Assembly (NCBI GenBank): GCA_016870895.1
Contig: VGAA01000001.1
Location: 77,157-133,561, forward strand
DNA from: Actinomycetota bacterium
Lineage (GTDB): Bacteria; Actinomycetota; Actinomycetes; Nanopelagicales; Nanopelagicaceae
Direction: 5' to 3'
Length of the DNA: 56,405 nt
Shown here: positions 50,844 through 56,405 of the stretch, piece by piece
Layout of the letters: every line of letters begins with the position of its first letter
How positions within the stretch are numbered: position 1 is the first letter of the stretch
Translations under genes and position numbers: made by a program
The notes under the pieces: generated by a model
Databases searched by the model: none
Seen by the model: only the letters and a program-made list of their open reading frames with translations
What the model was told of the DNA's origin: nothing

Positions 50844-51652
50844 TGTCTACCCCGCTTGAAAAACTCTTTACAAAAGCAAAAATAGAAAATCGTGCTCTGT
50901 TAATCGGGTATTTACCGGCAGGATTTCCTATTCAGAAAAAAGCTAAAAAAATTATTAAGGCAATGGTTTCCGGTGGTGTCGATGCGATTGAAATTGGATA
51001 TCCATACTCTGATCCCGTGATGGATGGACCTGTAATTCAAGCTGCCTCGGATGAGGCAATCAAGAATGGAGCTGGCGCTGCTGAAGTTTTTGAGCTATTA
51101 CAGACGAGTGTCGAGTTAGGCGTACCCTCGGTAGTAATGAGTTACTGGAGTCCGATAGAAAAATATGGAGCGACAGAATTTGCTCGTGAGGTTTCAAAGC
51201 GCGGTGGATCTGGTGTCATCACGCCGGATCTAACCTTTGAAGAGTCAGAAAAATGGAGGGCAGAGTCAACTCAAAATTCATTAAATCGAATTTATGTAGT
51301 TGCACCAAGTAGTACAAAAGATCGCTTGGCTAAAGTAGCTAATGAATGCACAGGATTTGTTTATGCTGCAAGTTTGATGGGCGTAACTGGTACAAGAAGT
51401 TTAGTCTCAGCAAATGCTAAGCAATTAGTCGAACGTGTCAGATCAGTTTCAAATACTCCTGTTGCAGTAGGATTAGGTGTTTCCAATAAGGAGCAGGCAA
51501 AAGAGGTTGCAGTTTTTGCTGATGGTGTAATTGTGGGATCTGCTTTTATTAAAGTTGTTCAAGAGTTTGGAGCTGGCCGGACTGGATTGAAGAAAGTAAA
51601 ACAGCTGGCCGAATCACTATCAGAAGGGGTAAGAAGTGCAAGAAAAATTTAA
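50843..51652 (+). CDS. trpA: Tryptophan synthase alpha subunit
   Basis: Cleaves indole-glycerol phosphate to indole, passed to TrpB through a tunnel. 269 residues; catalytic Glu and Asp lie in DAIEIGYPYSDPVMDGPVIQ, followed by VVMSYWSPIEKYG, GVITPDLTFEESE, VYAASLMGVTGTR and VAVGLGVSNKEQAKEV with GVIVGSAFIK. Starts on the last base of trpB's stop. Its last 17 bases overlap the start of the MauE-like gene. Confidence 0.96.
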   Translation: MSTPLEKLFTKAKIENRALLIGYLPAGFPIQKKAKKIIKAMVSGGVDAIEIGYPYSDPVMDGPVIQAASDEAIKNGAGAAEVFELLQTSVELGVPSVVMSYWSPIEKYGATEFAREVSKRGGSGVITPDLTFEESEKWRAESTQNSLNRIYVVAPSSTKDRLAKVANECTGFVYAASLMGVTGTRSLVSANAKQLVERVRSVSNTPVAVGLGVSNKEQAKEVAVFADGVIVGSAFIKVVQEFGAGRTGLKKVKQLAESLSEGVRSARKI

Positions 51653-52094
51653 AGTCGCACAACCTTGGTTAACCCTTCTTGCTCGCCTAACTCTTGGTGG
51701 TGTATTAATTGTTGCCGGTGCCTTAAAAGTCGGAAATCTGCAAAAATCTGCTATGGCAGTACGTGCCTATGAAATACTACCTATCTGGCTTGCGAATTTT
51801 TTCGGCTATGCCTTGCCTTGGGTTGAAATTGGCATTGGTGCGCTATTAATAATTGGAGTGGCTGTAAAAATTATGGGTTCGCTAGGCGCATTAATTATGT
51901 TTGGCTTCATAATTGCAATTGCCCAGGCATGGGCGCGCGGGTTAAGCATTGATTGCGGGTGCTTTGGCGGTGGAGGCACAATTGACCCGGAGGACACCAA
52001 ATATTTATCCACAATCCTTAGGGACATTGGATTTCTTGCGCTTGGCGTTTTCTTATATTTCTACCCAAAGGGTAGATTTGCGCTAGATAAATAA
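51636..52094 (+). CDS. MauE/DoxX-like membrane protein
   Basis: 152-residue four-helix membrane protein of the MauE group. Helices: LLARLTLGGVLIVAGALKVG, FGYALPWVEIGIGALLIIG, GALIMFGFIIAIAQAWARG and ILRDIGFLALGVFLYF. A conserved loop reads SIDCGCFGGGG, with two Cys that could form a redox pair. Start is GTG at 51636, overlapping trpA. The next gene encodes a DsbA-like protein, and MauE-type proteins are thought to help oxidise periplasmic or outer-face thiol proteins, so the pair probably handles disulfide exchange. The overlap with trpA may be only an accident of tight packing. Confidence 0.87.
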   Translation: MQEKFKVAQPWLTLLARLTLGGVLIVAGALKVGNLQKSAMAVRAYEILPIWLANFFGYALPWVEIGIGALLIIGVAVKIMGSLGALIMFGFIIAIAQAWARGLSIDCGCFGGGGTIDPEDTKYLSTILRDIGFLALGVFLYFYPKGRFALDK

Positions 52095-52120
52095 GTTATA
52101 CACCAAATAGGAGAGTAGAG

Positions 52121-52795
52121 ATGGCAACAAGTAGTAGCGGCGACAAGGGAACACGAAATCTTGTAATAATAATGGTGGCATTTATTGTCGTTGTTGGTGT
52201 CATTTTTTCAATTATTAGCAACCGGACTAGTTCAAACTATTCAATCCCTGCCGCTGTCTCAGAGGCTGATGGTTATGGAATCGTTCTCAACCCTACGGCA
52301 ACTCCTAAAATTGATGTTTATGTTGATTATCAATGTCCAGCCTGTCGTACCTTTGAAATTTTAAATGGTGGATATCTAAATGAGGTAATTGCCCAAAATA
52401 AGGCCAAGGTAGTTTTCCACCCAATGACATTTATTGGACCAGAATCAATTCTGGCAGCAAATGCTGCAGCATGCTCAGCTGATGAAAATAAGTTTATAGA
52501 TATGAACCTAGCGCTTTTTCAAAATCAACCATCAGGTGAGAATACCGGCAGATGGACAAATGACTCTTTGATTGCAATTGGCAATGCAGTCGGTATTACT
52601 AGTAATACCTTTAATGAATGTGTGAATCAAGGCAAGTATGTTAAGTGGACTAGAAACATTACGGTTGAATCAGGAAAAGCTAATGTAAACAGCACGCCAA
52701 CTGTATTAGTAAATGGTAAACCGCTGGATAGAGATACTGAGTACGGTGATCCAGTTAAGTTCAAAGCCGCTTTGGCTGCTGCTGGTGTTCAGTAG
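52121..52795 (+). CDS. Membrane-anchored DsbA-like thiol oxidoreductase
   Basis: 224 residues: N-terminal membrane helix near residues 13-30 (LVIIMVAFIVVVGVIFSI), then a thioredoxin-fold domain with IDVYVDYQCPACRTFE; the CPAC motif is the redox-active pair, typical of DsbA/MtbA-type proteins in actinobacteria. A late VNSTPTVLVNGKPL contains the cis-Pro loop. Start ATG at 52121 follows GGAGAG. It is 26 bases after the MauE-like gene and before lgt. It probably oxidises exported proteins outside the membrane. Confidence 0.92.
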   Translation: MATSSSGDKGTRNLVIIMVAFIVVVGVIFSIISNRTSSNYSIPAAVSEADGYGIVLNPTATPKIDVYVDYQCPACRTFEILNGGYLNEVIAQNKAKVVFHPMTFIGPESILAANAAACSADENKFIDMNLALFQNQPSGENTGRWTNDSLIAIGNAVGITSNTFNECVNQGKYVKWTRNITVESGKANVNSTPTVLVNGKPLDRDTEYGDPVKFKAALAAAGVQ

Positions 52796-52818
52796 ATAAT
52801 TAATTTTAGAAGATTAAC

Positions 52819-53640
52819 TTGATTCCAAGCCCAAGTTCTTCTGCACTTAGCATTGGACCGTTTACGGTTTATTACTATGCAATCTGCATAATTATTGGAA
52901 TTGCGGTTGCAATATTTATTGGCAAAAGAAGATATGCAACAATGGGTGGCAATCCAGAGGATGTATTAGAGGCATCAATATGGGCAGTTCCTTTTGGAAT
53001 TATTGGTGGCCGGATTTACCATGTGGTTTCTTCTCCTCAACAATATTTTGGCAAATCAGGAGAGCCATTAGATGCGTTTAAAATTTGGCAAGGTGGTTTA
53101 GGTATCTGGGGTGCGATATCACTTGGTGCCATAGGTGCTTACCTATATTTTCGAACTCACAGTACAACCCTTGAGTTTGCAAAATTTTTAGATGCGCTAG
53201 CCCCTGGGGTCGTTTTAGCACAAGCAATAGGGCGAATTGGAAATTGGTTTAATCAAGAGTTATTTGGAAAACCAACTGAGCAAATTTGGGGACTAGAAAT
53301 ACAGGTAAGCAAACGACCAAACGGATATGAACAATTTGAGACATTCCATCCTACTTTCCTATATGAACTAATCTGGTGTGTATTGGTAGCTTTCATTTTG
53401 GTAAAGACTCCTTGGTTTTTGAAGAGAGTTTCAAAGCAATCTGGAGATTTGTTTGCGATCTATGTTTTGGGATACACAATGGGAAGATTATGGATTGAAG
53501 CGATAAGAATTGATGATGCCAATCAGGTATTAGGCTTAAGAGTAAATATCTGGGTCTCGGCAGTGGTAATTGCGTTGGCTTATGCCTATTTAATTCGAAG
53601 TAATACTCAAAGCCGTAAAGGTGTTAAAAAGACTCCGTGA
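52819..53640 (+). CDS. lgt: Prolipoprotein diacylglyceryl transferase
   Basis: Attaches diacylglycerol to the lipobox Cys of prolipoproteins before LspA cleavage. 273 residues with seven helices; starts IPSPSSSALSIGPFTVYYYAI and carries the Lgt signature GRIGNWFNQELFG (about residues 138-150), GGRIYHVVSSPQQYF earlier, and HPTFLYELIW later. The start is TTG at 52819, which fits the family's MIPSP N-terminus better than any later codon. It lies at the end of the trp-redox stretch, as in mycobacteria where lgt follows trpA. Confidence 0.95.
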   Translation: MIPSPSSSALSIGPFTVYYYAICIIIGIAVAIFIGKRRYATMGGNPEDVLEASIWAVPFGIIGGRIYHVVSSPQQYFGKSGEPLDAFKIWQGGLGIWGAISLGAIGAYLYFRTHSTTLEFAKFLDALAPGVVLAQAIGRIGNWFNQELFGKPTEQIWGLEIQVSKRPNGYEQFETFHPTFLYELIWCVLVAFILVKTPWFLKRVSKQSGDLFAIYVLGYTMGRLWIEAIRIDDANQVLGLRVNIWVSAVVIALAYAYLIRSNTQSRKGVKKTP

Positions 53641-53664
53641 GATTTATCAGGTTAGGATAAGTGC

Positions 53665-54369
53665 ATGGGTCTTAAAGAAGTTCAAATGCGAAATCTGGAA
53701 CATCGCACCAATCGAACTGGGTGGTTAAGAGCTGCAGTATTGGGTTCAAATGATGGGTTGGTTTCTACCGCCAGTTTGATGATTGGTGTAGCAGCAGCAA
53801 ATAAGAGTGACTTACTGATCACTGCAGGTTTAGCTGGAATTGCAGCTGGCGCAATGTCGATGGCAGTGGGTGAGTATGTATCAGTTAAATCTCAAACAGA
53901 TATCGAGAAGACAGATCGAGAAATTGAGATCAGACAATTAAGTGATGACCCGGAGGGTGAGCTTGCCGAATTAATAAACATTTATATGAAGCGAGGTTTG
54001 TCTAAAGAATTAGCAACCTCAGTAGCGACCGCTCTCCATGAAAAAGATGCTTTAGAAGCTCATCTTAGAGATGAGTTGGGTCATTTTGATCACACACGAG
54101 CTCGCCCAGTGCAAGCCGGTATTGCCTCAGCCATTGCTTTTACCGCCGGAGGTGCAATCCCATTATTGGGTGCAATAATTGACACTGGAAATCGGGTTCC
54201 ACTCATACTTGTTTTCTCATCAATCGGTTTGATTGTTGCAGGAGTGATAAGCGCACGCATCGCCTCATCATCAACTCTAAAAACAACTGCTCGAATTTTT
54301 GCTGGTGGCGCACTGGGTGTGACCATTACCGCAGGGATTGGTTGGCTGGTAGGGCTAACTGGAATTTAA
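53665..54369 (+). CDS. VIT1/CCC1 family transporter
   Basis: 234-residue membrane protein of the vacuolar iron transporter family. It starts EHRTNRTGWLRAAVLGSNDG, the family's hallmark, and then LVSTASLMIGVAAA and AAGAMSMAVGEYVSVKSQ. A polar, helix-rich metal-binding middle (KTDREIEIRQLSDDPEGE, YMKRGLSKELATSVATALHEKD) separates two helices at the front from three at the back. These proteins export Fe2+ or Mn2+ to limit toxicity. Start ATG at 53665; ATG at 53686 also possible. A short inverted repeat follows the stop without a T-run. Confidence 0.92.
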   Translation: MGLKEVQMRNLEHRTNRTGWLRAAVLGSNDGLVSTASLMIGVAAANKSDLLITAGLAGIAAGAMSMAVGEYVSVKSQTDIEKTDREIEIRQLSDDPEGELAELINIYMKRGLSKELATSVATALHEKDALEAHLRDELGHFDHTRARPVQAGIASAIAFTAGGAIPLLGAIIDTGNRVPLILVFSSIGLIVAGVISARIASSSTLKTTARIFAGGALGVTITAGIGWLVGLTGI

Positions 54370-54447
54370 TCTGCCTGATAGAATTGGGCAGACGCTAACA
54401 AGTTGGGTCATTGTCGTCCCGACCCATGATCGGGAGTGGCCACTTAA

Positions 54448-56405
54448 TTGAGTAGCAAATCTCTTTTTTCGACAACCCCAAATGCACTTGGGTTATACGA
54501 TCCTGCTAACGAGCACGATGCCTGCGGTGTTGCCATGGTTGCAACTTTAAATAATTTACCCTCACATGAAATTGTTTCCCAGGGATTATCGGCACTTTGT
54601 AATTTAGAGCACCGGGGCGCCTCTGGTGCCGAGCCAGACAGTGGTGATGGTGCAGGAATTTTGATACAAATTCCAGATAAATTTTATAGATCGGTCGTAG
54701 GTTTTGAACTACCAAAGGCTTCTCGATATGCAACCGGAATTTTATTTATTAGTCAAGACGAGCCCGATTATGAAAACGAAATTTCAAGAGTTGCGTTAGA
54801 GGAAGGTTTAGAAATTTTAGGTTGGCGAGACCTACCCATTAATTCAACTCCTTTAGGCAAGACAGCGCTCTCTGTTATGCCTATTTTTAAACAGATTTTT
54901 ATCGTTGGCAAAGAAAATGAAGCCGACATGGACCTGGAGCGAAAAGCTTATTGTTTGAGGAAGCGTATAGAACATAAGTTAAAAATATATATTCCATCAT
55001 TATCAACTAGAACTATTGTTTACAAAGGAATGCTGACGACTGGTCAACTTGAAGTTTTTTTCCCTGATCTTTCTAACCCATTAGTTGAATCATCTCTAGC
55101 GCTCGTGCACTCTAGATTTTCCACTAACACATTCCCATCTTGGCCATTAGCTCATCCCTATAGATATATAGCTCATAATGGCGAGATTAATACCGTAAAA
55201 GGAAACCGGAACTGGATGCGAGCACGCGAGTCCTTACTAGAAAGTAAATTAATCCCAGGAGATTTACAAAGGCTATTCCCAATAGTTGATAACTCTGGAA
55301 GTGATTCTGCTTCATTTGATGAGGTATTGGAGCTTTTATATCTTGGCGGCAGATCTTTACCTCATGCCATATTGATGATGATTCCAGAGGCTTGGGAGAA
55401 TCATTCAACAATGCCACAGAAATTAAAGGATTTTTATGCTTACCACTCGACCTTAATGGAGCCATGGGATGGTCCAGCGTGCGTGACCTTTACAGATGGC
55501 AAACAGGTTGGTGCTGTGCTAGATAGAAATGGATTGCGACCATCACGGTATTGGGTAACAAGTGATGGATTAGTTGTACTTTCTAGTGAGGTTGGAGTTT
55601 TAGATTTACCTCCAGAAAAAATTGTACGAAAAGGTCGACTGCAGCCAGGAAAAATGTTTTTGGTTGATATTGAAGAAGGCAGAATTATTGAAGATGATGA
55701 GATCAAAAAAACGCTGGCAGATTCTGCCCCCTATACAGATTGGCTACATGCTGGCTTCGTTAGATTAAGTGATTTGCCATCTAGAGAACATATTGTTTAC
55801 CCGCACTCCTCTGTTGTCCGCAGACAAAGAGCATTTGGATACACAGAAGAAGAGATCAGAATCATTATTACACCAATGGCAAAGAATGGTTATGAACCGT
55901 TGGGCTCAATGGGAACAGATACGCCAATTGCCGCACTATCTGAAAAGCCAAGATTACTTTTTGATTATTTTGCGCAGTTATTTGCACAAGTTACTAATCC
56001 GCCTCTAGATGCCATTAGAGAAGAATTAGTTACGTCTCTGGGTAGTTCAATTGGCCCAGAACATAATCTTCTAGATCCAGGGGCAGCTTCCTGTCGACAA
56101 ATATCATTGCAGTTTCCAGTAATAGATAATGATGAATTAGCAAAAATCATTCATGTTAATGCGGACGGTGATCAACCTGGTTTGGCTTCACATGTAGTTC
56201 GAGGCTTATTTAACATTGCCGGTGGTGGAAAATCTCTAGTAGCTAGAATTGAAGAAATTCGAAGGGAAGTATCAGAGGCGATCGAAGATGGGGCAAGAAT
56301 AATTGTCTTATCAGATAGAGATGGTGATGCAGAAAATGCACCAATTCCATCTTTGCTTTTAACCTCAGCGGTACACCACCATTTGATTCGTGAGAAAAGT
56401 CGAAC
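54448..56405 (+). CDS. gltB: Glutamate synthase large chain (3' end outside window)
   Basis: Ferredoxin- or NADPH-linked GOGAT, large subunit; the visible 652 codons are open to the window edge. A stop codon (TAA) directly precedes the TTG at 54448, so this is the first possible start, with GGGAG 11 bases upstream. N-terminal glutaminase: GLYDPANEHDACGVAMV with Cys26 as the likely mature N-terminus after propeptide removal, LEHRGASGAEPDSGDGAGIL, HSRFSTNTFPSWPLAHP, RYIAHNGEINTVKGNRNWM-type substrate block near 55164, SGSDSASFDE and RNGLRPSRYW. The central domain begins near residue 470 with RAFGYTEEE and LGSMGTDTPIAALS. Position downstream of lgt is normal in actinobacteria. Confidence 0.96.
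   Translation, partial: MSSKSLFSTTPNALGLYDPANEHDACGVAMVATLNNLPSHEIVSQGLSALCNLEHRGASGAEPDSGDGAGILIQIPDKFYRSVVGFELPKASRYATGILFISQDEPDYENEISRVALEEGLEILGWRDLPINSTPLGKTALSVMPIFKQIFIVGKENEADMDLERKAYCLRKRIEHKLKIYIPSLSTRTIVYKGMLTTGQLEVFFPDLSNPLVESSLALVHSRFSTNTFPSWPLAHPYRYIAHNGEINTVKGNRNWMRARESLLESKLIPGDLQRLFPIVDNSGSDSASFDEVLELLYLGGRSLPHAILMMIPEAWENHSTMPQKLKDFYAYHSTLMEPWDGPACVTFTDGKQVGAVLDRNGLRPSRYWVTSDGLVVLSSEVGVLDLPPEKIVRKGRLQPGKMFLVDIEEGRIIEDDEIKKTLADSAPYTDWLHAGFVRLSDLPSREHIVYPHSSVVRRQRAFGYTEEEIRIIITPMAKNGYEPLGSMGTDTPIAALSEKPRLLFDYFAQLFAQVTNPPLDAIREELVTSLGSSIGPEHNLLDPGAASCRQISLQFPVIDNDELAKIIHVNADGDQPGLASHVVRGLFNIAGGGKSLVARIEEIRREVSEAIEDGARIIVLSDRDGDAENAPIPSLLLTSAVHHHLIREKSR

Noticed and set aside
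54370-54447. Riboswitch or terminator between the VIT gene and gltB
   Set aside because: Only short inverted repeats (TCTGCC/GGCAGA and CCCGA/TCGGG) are present, with no T-run and no aptamer pattern I recognise.
1-56405. tRNA, rRNA, CRISPR, insertion sequence or prophage
   Set aside because: No cloverleaf with TTCGA arm, no regular spacer-repeat array, no transposase or integrase motif, and no intergenic gap large enough for rRNA.

Overview
The window reads as a stretch of a compact, AT-rich actinobacterial chromosome. I infer a streamlined freshwater actinobacterium of the acI / Nanopelagicales type. The reasons are a class II DAHP synthase next to a PASTA kinase (the aroG-pknL neighbourhood of Actinomycetota), a DUF3040 gene before mraZ, the order ftsZ-pgeF-yggS-sepF-yggT after murC-ftsQ, a Lys/Ala-rich DksA-like protein, low GC by eye, and very tight packing. 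The genus call is inference. No gap between genes reaches 300 bases; the largest (about 140-195 bases) hold a riboswitch, a terminator with operators, a structured leader RNA and promoters. I saw no tRNA, rRNA, CRISPR array, insertion sequence or phage gene.

Layout. 1-7434: the 3' end of class II DAHP synthase, an O6-alkylguanine-DNA alkyltransferase, then a minus-strand run of threonine aldolase, EamA transporter, endonuclease IV, a PASTA Ser/Thr kinase, a P-loop kinase and a PnuC-family transporter. The transporter sits behind a sequence that fits a TPP riboswitch, so it is probably the thiamine transporter PnuT. 7574-17238: a carotenoid cluster: split lycopene cyclase crtYc/crtYd, phytoene synthase, phytoene desaturase, GGPP synthase, a CDP-alcohol phosphatidyltransferase, a second CrtI-type desaturase, a CruG-like glycosyltransferase, CruF-like hydratase, a CrtA-like oxygenase and an alpha/beta hydrolase. 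Together these spell a route to a glycosylated monocyclic carotenoid of the myxol type. 17259-19280: rhodanese, thioredoxin-type arsenate reductase, TauE/SafE permease and DoxX. 19423-20997: DNA polymerase IV and DUF3040.

21184-38000 is the division and cell wall (dcw) cluster: mraZ, rsmH, ftsL, ftsI, murE, murF, mraY, murD, ftsW, murG, murC, ftsQ, ftsZ, pgeF, yggS, sepF, yggT, mostly overlapping or separated by a few bases. It is preceded by three evenly spaced MraZ-type boxes and carries a long structured RNA before rsmH that fits the actinobacterial mraW RNA motif. divIVA, usual after yggT, is not here; instead ileS lies on the opposite strand. 41259-47040: DksA-like protein, lspA, RluD-type pseudouridine synthase, dnaE. 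47188-54369: trpE, a 52-residue membrane protein, trpC, trpB, trpA, then a MauE-like membrane protein, a DsbA-like thiol oxidoreductase, lgt and a VIT-family protein. 54448 to the end: the first 650 or so residues of glutamate synthase large chain.

Many neighbours share xTGA overlaps (ATGA, GTGA, TTGA, perhaps CTGA), which points to translational coupling. The items most worth a second look are the myxol-type gene set with a CrtA-like hydroxylase, the TPP riboswitch-PnuT-kinase unit, the swapped GxHH signature in IleS, the mraW leader RNA, the evenly spaced MraZ boxes and the reduced trp-operon membrane protein.
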